From: Adiantum capillus-veneris | Taxonomy: Eukaryota > Streptophyta > Polypodiopsida > Polypodiales > Pteridaceae | Direction: 5' to 3' | NCBI GenBank assembly: GCA_014529385.2 | Contig: CM043966.1 | Span: forward strand, 103,675,087-103,739,086 | DNA length: 64,000 nt | In this document: piece by piece, positions 36,170-48,626 of the stretch | How positions within the stretch are numbered: position 1 is the stretch's first letter | Layout: every line of letters starts with the position of its first letter | Program-made: the position numbers and the translations under genes | The notes under the pieces: model-generated | What the model saw: only the letters and a program-made list of their open reading frames with translations | The model's database searches: none | Told to the model about the DNA's origin: nothing

Positions 36170-39100
36170 ATGGATATTATTACATCCATATGGACCTAGG
36201 GCCATAGAGTCACCTCTATGTTAAACCATGTGGTCCTAGGTCCAAAGGGTGCCAACAAAATGGTTCTACAAGTGTACTTAGGCCACTCTATGGTAGTGTG
36301 ATCACATGTTCCCTTATGACATTAGAGGACCCTCAAAGAAGTATTCCTTGAATGGCCTAAATACCCCTTTAGAGCCTCTACACCAACACCATATGGCATC
36401 ATCTGTCCTGAAGGCCATAGGGTCCCCTGCATGCTAGTAAGAACCTCTCTATGCTCTACATTGGCATCCTATGGCCCCAAGGCCACAAGGTGGCCACAAT
36501 GTTTTAAAGAAATGCTTCATGAGGGTTTTCAGGTAACCTATGACCCCAGGGCCATATGGTGCTCTCCATGCAAGTAAAAACCACTATTTACTCTATATTG
36601 AGGAGACCTTGTGGGATGAAGTCCATAGGGTCCCCTCTATGCTAGTAAGAACCTCTGTTTACTCTATAATGGCACCCTGTGGCCTGAAGGTCATAGGGTT
36701 CCCTCTATGCTACTAAGAATCTCTTTGTGCTCTATGCTCTATCGTCTATGCTCTATGATCTATATTGAATTCCTATGGCCCCAAGACCACAAGGTGCCCT
36801 CATCATTTCCAGAAACACCTCATTGTTTTGCTATGGCCCTAGGGCCATAGCTCTCTATGCCGATAGAAAGCACCATGCTCTATATTAGCTCCCTAAGGCC
36901 TGAAGGCCATAGGGTTGGCCTCAAGGGCCCCAAGGGTGCTCTGTATGCCAATGAAAAATACTATTCGCTCTATATTGAGAAGACCTTGTGGGCTGAAGGC
37001 CATAGGAACCCTTCTATGATGGATTTTTGACAACCAATCCCCCTAGGTCAGGATGTTCTATATGCTAGTAAAAACACTATTTTCTCTATATTGGCAGTAT
37101 GTGACTTGAAAGCCATATGGTCCCCTATATTCTAGTAAGAGCCGCTCCATGCTCTATATTGGCACCCTTTGGCCTGAAGGCCATAGGGTCCGATCTTTGC
37201 TAGTAAGAACCATCTATGCTCTATATTGGCATCCTATGGCCTGAAGGCCATAGGGTCCCCTGTATGCTAGTAAGAACCTCTCTATGCTCTACACATCCGA
37301 TGATCCCAAGGACACAAGTTGCCCTCTATGTTTTGAAGAAACCCTTCAGGAGGGTTTTTTGGCAACCTATGGACCCAGGGCCATAGGGTGTTTATCTATG
37401 CCATTGAACAACCCTCATTGTTTTGGTACCCTATGGCCTCAGGTATAAAGCACTATTTGGTCTCTCTATGCTAGTAAGAACTGATCTTTGTTCTATATTG
37501 GCACCCTTTGACCTGAAGGCCATAGGGTCCGCTCTGTGCTAGTAAGAACCGATCTATTCTCTATATTGGCACCCTTTGGCCTGAAGGCCATAGGGTCCCC
37601 TGTATGTTAGTAAGAACCTCTCTATGCTCTACACATACTATGACCCCAAGGGCACAAAGTGCCCTCTATGTTTTTAAGAAACCCTTCATGATGGTTTTTT
37701 GGCAACCTATGGACCCACGGCCATAGGGTGCTCTCTATGCTAGTAAAAACACTATTTGCTCTATATTGAGGAGACTTTGTGGGCTGAAGGCCATAGGTTC
37801 CCCTCTATGCTAGTCAGAACCTCTATTTTCTCTACGTTGACACCCTGTGGCCTGAAGGCCATAGGGTTCCTTGTATGCTAGTAAGAAGCTCTCTATGCTC
37901 TATGCTCTATGCTCTATGCTCTATGCTCTATATTGACATCCTATGGCCCCAAGGCCACAAGGTGCCCTCATTGTTTTGAAAAAACCCTCATTGTTGTTTT
38001 GGAACCCTATGGCCACATGTATAAAGCACTATTTGGTCTCTCTATGTTAGTAAGAACCGATCTATGCTCTATATTGGCACCCTATGGACTGAAGGCCATA
38101 GGGTCCCCCCTATGCTAGTAAGTAACTCTCTATGTTCTACACATCCTATATGTTTTGAAGAAACCCTTCATGAGGGTTTTTTGGCAACCTATGGACCCAG
38201 GGCCATAGGATTCTCTCTATGCCATTGAGAAGACCTTGTGGGTTGAAGGCCATAGGGTCCCCTCTATGCTAGTAAGAACCTCTGTTATCTCTATATTGAC
38301 ACCCTGTGGCCTGAAAGCCATAGGGTTCCCTCTATGGTAGTAAGAAGCTCTCTATGCACTATGCTCTATGCTCTATGCTCTATGCTCTATATTGACATTT
38401 TATGGCCCCAAGGCCACAAGGTTCCCTCATTGTTTTGACACCTTATGGCCGCATGTATAAAGCACTATTTGGTCTCTCTATGCTAGTAAGAACCGATCTA
38501 TGCTCCATATTGGGAGCGTGTGGCCTTCAGGCCATAGAGTCCCCTATATTCTAGTAAGAACCTCTCTATGCTCTACACATCTTATGACCCTAAGGACACA
38601 AGGTGCCCTGTATGTTTTAAAGAAACCTATTGACCCAAGTCCATAGGGTGCTCTCTATGCCAGTAAAAAATACTATTTTCTTTATATTGAGGAGACCTTG
38701 TCTGCTGAAGGCCATAGGGTCCCCTTTGTGCTAGTAAGTACCTCTGTTATCTCTATATTGACACCCTGTGGCCTGAAGGCCATAGGGTTCCCTCTATGGT
38801 AGTAAGAAGCTCTCTATGCTCTTTGCTCTATGCTCTACATAGAGATCCTATGGCCCGAAGGCCACAAGGTGCCCTCATTGTTTCAAATGGAAAGTAGGGC
38901 ACCTTGTGACCCTAGGGAACATAGGGAATCCTATGGCCCTTGAGATTGTAGATTGTCACCCTATGGCCCTTGGACCACAAGGTCTTTAGATGAGACATAG
39001 GGCATCCAAGGGCCCAAGGGTGGCCTACGTACATAGGGTACACCATGGTGCATATTAACGGGCACCATGGCAGCCCCATGCACCTAGGGCTCTAGGGCCA

Positions 39101-40510
39101 TAGGATCTCCAAAAGGAACATAGGGAATCATATGGCCCTTTCGATTGTACATTGCCACACTATGGCACTTGGGCCATAGGGTCTTCGGATGGAACGTAGG
39201 GCACCTTGTGACCCTAGGGAACATAGGGAATCCTATGGCCCTTCAGATTGTAGATTGTCACCCTATGGCCCTTGGGCCACAAGGTCTCTAGATGGGACAT
39301 AGGGCACCCTGTGATCCTATGGATATAGGGCCATAGGATCTCCAAAAAAAAAATATGGAACCCTATGGCCCTTGAGATTGTACAAATACACCCTATGCCC
39401 CTTGGGCCGCAAGGTCTCAATATGGAACATAGGGCACCTTTTGATCCTATGGCCATAGTTTCCTTATGTTCCTTTTGGAGATTCTATGGCGCTAGGGCCA
39501 TAGGATCTTCAAAAGAAACATATGGAACCATATGGCCCTTGAGATTGTACATTGCCATCCTATGGCCCTTGGACCACTATGTCTCTTGATGGGATCCTAT
39601 GTCAGTAGGGCCATATGTTCATTTTGGAGATCCTATGGCCCGAGGACCATAGGATCTCCAAAAGGAACATAGGGCACCCTGTGATCCTATGTCCGTAGGG
39701 CCATATGTTCATTTTGGAGATCCTATGGCCCGAGGACCATAGGATCTCCAAAAGGAACATAGGGAACCCTGTGATCTTATGTCCTCGGGCCATATGTTCT
39801 TTTTGGAGATCCTATGGCCCGAGGACCATAGGATCTCCAAGAGGAACATAGGGAAGCCTGTGATCCTACGTCCATAGGGCCATATGTTCATTTTGGAGAT
39901 CCTATGGCCCGAGGACCATAGGATCTTCAAAAGGAACATAGGGAACCCTGTGATCCTATGTCCGTAGGGCCATATGTTCATTTTGGAGATCCTATGGCCC
40001 GAGGACCATAGGATCTCCAAAAGGAACATAGGGAAGCCTATGGCCCTTGAGATTGTACATTCCCACACTATAGCCCTTGGGCCACAAGGTCTCCAATAGG
40101 TCACCCTTTGATCCTATGGCCCTGGGTTCTTTATGTTGCTTTTGGAGATTCTATGGCCCTAGTGCCACCCTATGTCCAAAAGGAACATAGGGAACCCTAT
40201 GGCCCTTGAGATTGTACATTGCCACCCTAAGGCCCTTGGGCCACAAGGTCTCTAGATTGGACATAGAGAACCATGTGATCCTATGGCCATAGTGCCATAT
40301 ATACGTTTTGGAGATCCTATGGCCCTATGGCCATAGGATCTTCAATAGGAACATAGGGAACCCTATGACCCTTGAGATTGTACATTGGCACCCTATGGCC
40401 AGATGGGACATTGTTCACCCTGTAGTACGATGTGAGACCACCCTATGGCCTTATGGTCATTGGGTGCCTTAGGGCCATATGTTACTCTTTAGTATGAGGT
40501 GAAACCCTAT
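36170..40510. repeat. Palindrome-core array, block C (largest)
   Basis: Dozens of units of roughly 60-120 bp. From 36.2 to 38.9 kb the core usually reads CCTGAAGGCCATAGGG and is joined by CTATGCTAGTAAGAACCTCT and runs of CTATGCTCTATGCTC. From 38.9 kb the units change: cores CCCTATGGCCCTTG and links such as GAGATTGTACATTG. A regular 90-bp sub-array (39.60-40.04 kb) is listed apart. Confidence 0.88.
39600..40040. repeat. 90-bp tandem array of perfect hairpins
   Basis: Five units with cores starting near 39632, 39722, 39811, 39901 and 39991. Each contains GGAGATCCTATGG, an 8-base loop CCCGAGGA, then the exact complement CCATAGGATCTCC: a 13-bp stem (one or two copies have a mismatch, CTTC for CTCC). 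A second imperfect palindrome, GTAGGGCCATATGTTC, links the units. The period equals 30 codons, which keeps a 131-codon minus-strand frame open by chance. Confidence 0.88.
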
Positions 40511-42080
40511 GTAGGCACACCCTGTCTACCCTTCTAAAGATTTGATGTCTAGTTTTATTTTAGTGACTACAAATGAATTTAAAGAAACTATATTACACCA
40601 TATCTTACAAACACATATAGTGTACACTTTCTTTCCCACCTTTTTGCCTCTTTTTTTTTCTCATCCTCTTGCAACTGAACCCTTATCCATCCTCATACAA
40701 TAGCGCGCTCTAATTGTCCTCTTACAACGTGTGCCCAACTCCCCACAACCCAATTACAGGTATCCATAGTTTCAGCATTTTGTGTAGTTATTGTCTTTTG
40801 TATTTGCAGGTTTATAATTGTTTTTGTAATTATAGATTTTTGTAGTTAGAGTTTTACAATTTTACAGTATTAGGTCACTTATGAGGAGTTTTCTGTTTTA
40901 CAGATTTAAGTCCCTAATAAGAGTTTTTCGTTTTACAAATTTAGGTCCCTAATTAGTGTCTTCTGTTTTATATTTTTAGGTCTCTAATTAGAGTATTCTG
41001 TATTACAGTTTTAGATCTCTAATTAGAGATTTTTCTGTTTTATAGTTCTACAGTCTATAGTTTTACAGTTTTAGAGAGAGGTAATTAATGATTTTTGTTT
41101 ATTGTTTTAGAGAGAGGTGATTCACAACTTAGCTAAAATGTAATTAGATTAAGAACAGTTAAAACCGAATTAAGAAAAAAGATTAGGGTTTCTACATGTT
41201 ACCTGTGAGTAAATCTGTGTTTGATGAAAACCGGCTGCAGCAGTAGCAAGCAGTCACTTAGGTTTGTTGAGGCCGCGACGATGATGGTAACAAATGTGTG
41301 TTTGGGAGGTCGCGACAACAGTCCTTCTGTTGAAGGTTGTGGCAATGGCTTCGCATAGATCTGTGTGTGCATCGCAACGATGGCGTAGAACTTTATGCGT
41401 AGGGAGAGAGGGAGAGAGAGACAGAGAAAGACAAGCTCTGTGCAGGTTTCTGTGTAGGTTTCGAGCAAGAAACGAGAGAGAGAAAGAGAGCGACAGTGCG
41501 AAAAAATTTGTGGTAGAGAGAGAAAGAGAGAGATAAGGTTAGTTAGGTTAGGTTAGAAATTCAAAATTCAAATTTTGAATGTAGGGGCTGTTCTCACGGG
41601 TTTGCAGTCGAGATTACTAGAGTTCTAGGCTTTGTTCAAAAATGAGACATAGCTCGTCGGCTCCGAAATTGAAAGAGCTTATAATAATAATAAAAAAAAG
41701 AGTATGGAAAAAAAAAAGTTGATGCTAGGCTTTGTCAATGTACATATCTTTGTAGTACGAGTGGAACGACACCCATGAAGCAAAATTTGACTCCGGAATC
41801 AAAATCTGCATAGTAAAAAATACACTAAAAATAGCTAAATTTTAAAAAAATTATCCCGAAAATTGTGCGCTATTTTCTTGTCCGATATCAATAAGTGTAT
41901 TTGAAAAACCATTATGACAAAGTTTGTCGTAGCGTAATTTTTTTTAAATTTTTTTTTAAAATTTATGCCACTTGCGGATATCCCTTGAATGGCCGAAATT
42001 ATTATGAAGACACCTCAGCCACCCCTAGGCTCACACCATAGGACGACAATGTTAGAGGTCAAGGATCAAAGCGTGAAAAT
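40511..42080. other. Spacer with a ~55-bp tandem repeat and GA-rich tract
   Basis: About five diverged units at 40850-41080 share GTTTTACAGTTTTAGGTCCC and TAATTAGAGT. A purine tract of GAGAGA type lies at 41400-41535, followed by TTAGTTAGGTTAGGTTAG. The frames on both strands at 41.2-41.5 kb are low-complexity. No gene is supported. Confidence 0.6.
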
Positions 42081-43570
42081 CCTATGTCCTAGGGTTTTCT
42101 TCTTCTATCTTGTGAGATCCTTGTGGCCCTACGGTGGCAATGTGAAAGCTTGTGGACCTAGGGCCATAGGGTGGCAATGTATAAGCTCAAGAGCCATAAG
42201 TTGCCCTATATTCCATTTGGAAATCCTATGGCCCTAGGGTTTAGGGGCAACAATGGATAAGCTCCAATACATAGCCTTATGTTCTAGTTGGAGATCCTAT
42301 GGCCCTAGGTCCACGACAATGTATAAGCTCAAGAGCCATACGTTGCCCTACTTTCTAGCTGCAGATCCTATGGCCCTAGGGTCATGGGGTGGCAATATGT
42401 AAGCTCAAGGGCTATAGCGTGCCACATGTCCCATATGGAGATCCTACGGCCCTAGGGCCATGGGGTGGCAATGTATAAGCTCAATGGCCATACATTGCCT
42501 ATGTTTCATTCGGAAATCCTATGGCCCTTGGGTAATGGGGTGGCAATGTATAAGCTCAAGGGCCATACATTACCCATGTTCCATTTGGAAATCCTATGGC
42601 CCTAGGGTAATGGGGTGGCAATGTATAAGCTCAAGGTCCATAGGGTGCCACATGTCCCATATAGAGATCCTATGGCCCTAGGGCCATGGGGCTGCATTGA
42701 TATCTTGGCCACCCTTACACCCGCACCCTTGAGCTTGGGGACCTTAGGTTCTCTTATTGTATGTTGTGAGATCTTGTGGCCCTAGGGCCATAGGGTGCCA
42801 ATGTATAAGCTCAAGGCCGCATGTTCCATATAGAGATCCTATGGCCCTAGGGCCATGGGGCTGCATTGATATCTTGGCCACCTTTGACATCTTGGCCATA
42901 GGTTGTCTTTTTGTATGTTTTGAAGTCTTGTGGCCCTAGGGCCATAGGGTGTCAATGCTCACACCCTTGGCCTTAGGGACATAGGTTGTCTTCTTGTATG
43001 TTTTGAAGTCTTGTGGCCCTAGGGCCATAGGGTGTCAATGTATAAGCTCAAGGGCCATACGTTGCCTTATGTTCCATTGGAAATCCTATAGCCCTAGGTT
43101 CATGGGGTTGCAATGTATAAGCTCAAGGGCCATACATTGCCGTATGTTTCATATGCCATTCCTATGGCCCTAGGGTCATGGGGTTGCAATGTATAAGCTC
43201 AAGGGCCATAGATTGTCGTATGTTCCGTTTGGAGATCTTATGGCCCTAGGGTCATGGGGTGCCATAGGATGTATATATACTTGACATGAAACTCCGTGAG
43301 GTGATCTTGAGTACAACCCTATGGCCTTCAGGCCTTAGGGAGCTAATATAGAGCAAATATTCTTTATACCGGCATAGAGAGCTATGGCCCTGGGGCCATA
43401 GCAAAACAATGAGGGTTTTTTGGAAACAATGAGGGCGCCTTGTGGTATAGGGGCCATAGGAAGTCAATATAGATCATAGAGCATAGACGATAGAGCATAG
43501 AGCATAGAGCACAAAGAGACTCTTAGTAGCATAGAGGGAACCCTATGACCTTAAGGCCACAGGGTGCTTG
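42080..43570. repeat. Palindrome-core array, block D
   Basis: About 18 units of 70-95 bp with core CCTATGGCCCTAGGG and the link GGTGGCAATGTATAAGCTCA. Several cores are near-perfect inverted repeats. The block ends with the CTATGCTCTA-type link in reverse orientation near 43470-43510, so part of it has been inverted relative to block C. Confidence 0.85.
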
Positions 43571-43675
43571 TCATGAAACACCCACATACATACTTGTTAT
43601 GCTTTATGCTACGTAAATCAGTATACTCTGCAAGCGGTTTGTTTAACAATTATTCTTGAAAATCTTCTTGCAGGT

Positions 43676-46600
43676 ATGGCTAATTTCAATCATGGTGATA
43701 GAGTGTGCATGTTTGTAGCGACACAAAAGGTTTCCATTGGGACTGTATTTGAAATAAATCCAAGTTCATATTGTTCTGGCATGCTTATTGAGGAAGGCAA
43801 TGTATTAGTGTCAGTTGATTTGTGTTTTGAAAAGAAAGCACTCATCCCTTTTCCAACAATGGATGCATTGACAGTGGGAGATGCTTTTCATAGTATTGTG
43901 AAATGGAGTAGTGGGTTGTTGCAACATATAAATGAGATGCATTACAAAGGGGCTTCTATGCATGAGGCTAACAAAACAGAAGGAGCATTGGATGCACAAT
44001 GTAATGGAATGAGCTACAGAGAGGTTTGGAAGGATAAGAGGGTTCAACTTTGGGATGAAATCAAAACACATGTAGTAGCCGAAGGGCTTTCATGTATGTG
44101 TGTCCGTTTGACTCTGTAAACTTTGGTGAGCTAGGTGAAGATAACATTGGTATTGGTATCGAAACATCCTATGCAGATGAGGCTACTATTTCTGCAGAAG
44201 CTAGTGTATGCAGCATTAATCTAGTTTGTTGGCCTATCAAGAGAGTGACAACTATGGATGGAAAATAATTGTTATGCTATGAGGATCTACATGATATGCA
44301 TGCGTTACAAGACACATGCATTGAATCAACTTATTTGGTAGAGCCTATTTCAAAAAAGCAAAAATATTGCTTTGTAAATAGGAAGCCAAAAATGTCAGTG
44401 AAAGCTTCTAAGAGATCCAATCAAGCATCTCTAGCATCTGTCCAGCTTGTTTCAACCATAGATTGTTGTTCCAAAAGGTGTTGTCAATATGCCAATCGAG
44501 ATAAGGTCATGGCTATGCGTAATGAATTTTGGGGACAGAGTTTGCAAAATAGAACAAACTATGTGTATGATACAATGTTGACTGCATGACGTGAGAACAA
44601 AACAACTACAAAGACATGCTATGTGTTTTCTTTTAATAGCACTAAGGTTTGCAGTAGAGCTTGGTACGAAATTCATGGCATTCCAAAAACTTCATTTTAT
44701 CGTTACCGTGAACATTTTGAGAATGGGGTTAGACGCTCAGTGCATGGTAATGATGGTGTCATGAGAAAAGGAAGAGACCATACAGAAATGGGAAGGGCAT
44801 TGATGCGCTCTTTTGTTGATGAAAACTCGGAGAGAATGCCACATAAGAGTAGAACCATGGAAGATGGTACTAGGGAGACTTTGCTTGCAATACCAAACAC
44901 GTACAAGCAAGTAGACATTTTACATGATGTCAATAAAACACTTGACAGTATGAGTCTCAAGCCACTGTCTAGCACAACATTCAATAGGATTTGGAATACA
45001 GAGTTTGCTAATGTGACATTGTCAAAAACAAGTGAGTTCTCCAAATGTGTTGTGTGTAGTCGGATAAAGTCTCAACTAGAGTCAACAAAGGATGACGAGA
45101 TGATTGCACGTTTGAAGGATGAACGTCGAATTCACATGTTGCAACAACAAAGTTGTAGGAATGTGTACTACACCTGGCGTAAGTTCTCCCAATTGCAAAA
45201 GGATAAGTATTTATGCATTATACATGATAAAATGGATCAAAAAAAGACAGCAATACCTAGGTTGCGTGTGAACTCAAAAGATTATGCAAATGCATATCAA
45301 TTGCAAGTATCATTAACCGGTATGATAACACATGGACATGGTCATGGAATGTATGGTCACTTCTCACTTAATGGTCTATGGCCTTCAGATCCCAATGCTA
45401 CAATTGGTTCCCTTGCATTATGCTTACAGAATCTGGAAAGAACAGAAAACCATGGACTAGGAGATTTATGCCATGATGGTATGCCACGCAGCAATGTAAC
45501 GTTATTCAATGTATTGAACTCAAGGAGAGCTCTAGACCTCCAAAACAAAATGAAGCAAGAGCGTGAGAGGAATGCATCAACAATGACACCACCGTTGCCC
45601 ATCCAAGGAAGTAATGAAGAGATTGTACACATACAATCAACTTCCTCTCAATGTGTTGTGGATACCATATCCACTCTTGTATTTCAAAAATTGCCTGAGA
45701 ATCTTTTGCTACAGCTAGATAATTGTGCAGGAGAGAATAAAAATCGATATTTGTTTGCATACTTATCCTTGTTAGTAGCAAAAGGAGTTTTCAAAACCGT
45801 GCATTTGGGATTCTTAATGGTGGGTCATACACATGAGGACATAGATGCAATGTTTAGTAGGTTCTCATAAAGATTCCGAACAAGAATGACATTCACTTTT
45901 CCACATCTGATGGAACATTTTCAAAAATGTGAAAGCTCAGCTCCAGCACCATTTTTGATGACACAAGTTCCCGACTTTAAATCCTTTGTGCAAGGGTACA
46001 TGTGTGACTGACAAGATGCTCTAGTCGGACACTCTAAGCCACTTCAATTTCGTTTCTATATGCAAGGTGAAGTCCCAGTAATGCAGTACAAAATTCATCC
46101 CAAATCACCCCATTGGATGCCAAAGGAGTCAGGAATTGAGTTGTGGAAAAAAGATGACCAGGGAAAACCATAATTACCAACAGGCTGTCCAGATGTGGTG
46201 CCTATAGCAGACTATGTGAGAGATAGTCCGCTTGTTATTCAAGGGATTAAATCATATCTTGACTTTTGGAAAAGATGTTCTCTATTAAAGGGAAAGGACC
46301 ATGACTCCACAAAATATATGGAGCCTGTTATCACTTATTGGCAAAACATAATCAATGAGCTTGAATAACCAACCAATAAACACATTGGTGAATATACAAC
46401 ATTTTGGCCAAAGACTATAGGGAGTCATCGAATGTAAGAGATAGAGGAAGACAAAGATGAGTTTCAAGGATATGAAGAATTGAATGATCACTATGTTGGT
46501 CCTCAAAGTGCAAGGCCACAAGAGGCCTTTAGGCCTCAAATTGATGTAAGAAAAGAGGATCTTGTTCTTGTGAGACCCACAGATCCTGAATATCCTATAT

Positions 46601-46899
46601 GGCTAGGAGTGGCAGAGTCAAACGTTGATGTAGACAAATCATCTCCTAACTACAAGAAAGTTTTGATTCAGTATTGGGCACCAAAACATCGAAAACGAAA
46701 TTCCACAATCCAAGAATAGTATGAGGATTGTTGCAAAAAGAGTTGGTGTTGTAATCTTGCTGACCCAAAGCCCTGGGAGTGTGTTGATACAATTGTATGG
46801 TCATGGACTCCAAGGGGTGGAAGAATTGCGGAAACAATCAAGATCCCATCAAATGTCATGGAGAAGGCACAGGCTAGCTTAATAGGAGAAATTGAATAG
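43676..46899 (+). pseudogene. DDE-type transposase-like gene (DUF8039-like N-terminus, DUF7869-like core)
   Basis: ATG at 43676 follows CTTCTTGCAGGT. Residues 1-85 resemble the plant transposon-linked DUF8039 type (VSIGTVFEINP, DALTVGDAFHSIVKW). After a frame change near 44,095 a single frame runs to TAG at 46897. It is broken by TAA 44266, TGA 44587, TAA 45868, TGA 46009, TAA 46171, TAA 46366, TAA 46435 and TAG 46717, but coding sense continues after each. The core has CVVCSRIKSQL, HDKMDQKKTAIPRL, LLLQLDNCAGENKNRYLFAY and FLMVGHTHEDIDAMFSRFS. These give a D...D...E/D pattern like an RNase H-fold transposase; I recall the last two motifs from the Pfam DUF7869 family (names from memory). Flanking inverted repeats were not found. 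Dead copy. Confidence 0.65.
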
Positions 46900-46959
46900 C
46901 ATTTCAATATCTTGCTCATTGTTTTATTTCCCCAGCTTATGTATGATTTTATGAAGTCT

Positions 46960-47215
46960 TTTTAAACACCCACATAAAAATAAAAATTCTAAAAGGTGTT
47001 TCTCAACACCACCATTTTCTTGGGAATCTATCTCTTTTATGAAGTGTTTTGAAACACCCACATAAAAATAAAAATTTTAAAAGGTGTTTCTCAACACCAC
47101 CATTTTCTTGAGAATCTATCTCTTTTATGAAGTGTTTTGAAACACCCACATAAAAATAAAATTTTTAAAAGGTGTTTCTCAACACCATCATTTTCTTGAG
47201 AATCTATCTCTTTGT
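46960..47215. repeat. 88-bp tandem repeat downstream of the transposase-like gene
   Basis: Three units begin at 46965, 47053 and 47141. Each has AACACCCACATAAAAATAAAA, AAAGGTGTTTCTCAACACC (a small hairpin: GGTGTT / AACACC) and TTTTCTTGAGAATC. A related AAACACCCACAT lies at about 43581, just before the gene, in the same orientation. Confidence 0.85.
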
Positions 47216-47760
47216 CGCATTCCCAAATTAAATGAAATTTTTCCAAATTTAATGGAAAATAGGAATCCATATGCGTTGAAATTAGTCCCAAAGTTGTGGG
47301 ATTCTCCCATTTCATATAAAATGGTGTTCTTGCACAACAGATTGTTTTCCATGAATTTTTGTGTATGCATAAATAGGATGTCCCATCATTGGACATATAC
47401 ACTAGACACTCTATATTGCTTCCACCTATGCACTTTGAGTGGACTACAACAGGAAAACCAATGTTCCATCATTCTATCCTCTCATATTTGTTGCCTTTTA
47501 ATTCCATATCTATCAGCAAATAATCCTTTGAGTACTTAATATTTCATATGCTAATAATTACTCCAATAATGCGTGTATCCCAAAGGCACTTTTTTCCCAC
47601 TGGTTTTTTTCCCTTTGGTCATCCAGGTATAAGACCCTAATTTAGAACCTCATCATTCTACTTCCCTTGTACATACTTTTCATAAATAAACATCAACCTC
47701 ATCATGATGCTATTACAACGGACAAATACACATCATCTCTCAAAATTGACTACTCAGATC
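47216..47760. other. Spacer without a recognised feature
   Basis: No coding sequence or repeat of note was recognised. It lies between the 88-bp repeat and the internal tail of an LTR element. Confidence 0.4.
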
Positions 47761-48626
47761 AATGAACATGTTGCAACAAATTCAACCTCATCAACAAATC
47801 CAACGACAAAATGAAGATCAGCCCATCAACAAGCAATCAAAACCTTCCACATCCTCCAAGAACACTTTTTCAACAGTGCCCGGGGACGGGCACTAAATAG
47901 GAAGGGGGGAATGTTAACTGAGTCAACGGCAGTTAACAGAAGCTACTAGGGACTGAAGACGTACGAATGCACATCGAAGATCAAAGTGAAGAAGTAGTAA
48001 AGATTGGAGTTACACATTTTCCACATCTTACAAAATGGTCACGTATTGTAAATTCTCAATTTATTTCAAACCATTGTAATATTTTCATGTGTTACGGGCT
48101 CAATGGGAGTTCCAAGTTGTAAAGAACAGGTCAGTTATTGTACCTAGGTTGCAGATACAATAAGTGTGGAGTCTCAAAGGTCTTGGGCGTCGGACATTAC
48201 ACATTTTAGACCTTGGATAAGGTATAAAAGCCAACTTTGTAAAGATTTTATTAAGTTTTGGATAAGAAATACACAGAGTGAGCTAACGGTGCTCACTTGA
48301 CCTAAAGTGGGGTTTGAGGACATAGGCATGTGTGCTTAGGTCTTATAAACTTGTCCTAGAAGTTTCGTTATGTTTGGATGTCATGTGATACTGTAACGGA
48401 TGTGATTTGCTTGTTGATGAGCGATTAGCTTTTGGTGATTTCAGTCACTTGAGTGTAGCTTGAGCTAGATGCAAGTTGTTAGTTGTTTTCCAAGAGATTA
48501 ACAACCTCTTATAGCCTCTATGCACTAGTCGAGTTAGCTTCATCCCATGGTTTGACAAATTAATCGTGGTTCTCGTTAATACTATAATAAGATAGGATGG
48601 TGAGGTTAGACATGCGTCCCACATCA
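47760..48626 (+). mobile_element. 3' end of an LTR retrotransposon (polypurine tract plus LTR)
   Basis: The internal tail (about 47760-47898) reads as a Gln-rich protein end. It is followed by a polypurine run AGGAAGGGGGGAA (47899-47911) and then TGTTAACTGAGTC, a TG start. A CA end occurs at 48626, giving a possible LTR of 715 bp (47912-48626). It abuts gypsy RNase H sequence with no target duplication, so it is one end of an element that truncated the gypsy copy. No second LTR copy was seen in the window. Confidence 0.55.

Noticed and set aside
39709-40104. 131-codon minus-strand frame with a 30-residue protein repeat
   Set aside because: The 90-bp DNA period is a multiple of three and keeps the frame open; the same DNA is explained by the hairpin array.
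41540-41570. Telomere-like TTAGGTTAGG words
   Set aside because: Only two or three imperfect units; too short for an interstitial telomere and not the plant TTTAGGG type.
253-46899. Alternative genetic code in which stops are read as Gln or Arg
   Set aside because: The same loci also carry frameshifts, duplications and deletions, all three stop codons are involved, and the SET exon and FCP1-like copy 2 have clean frames ending in ordinary stops.
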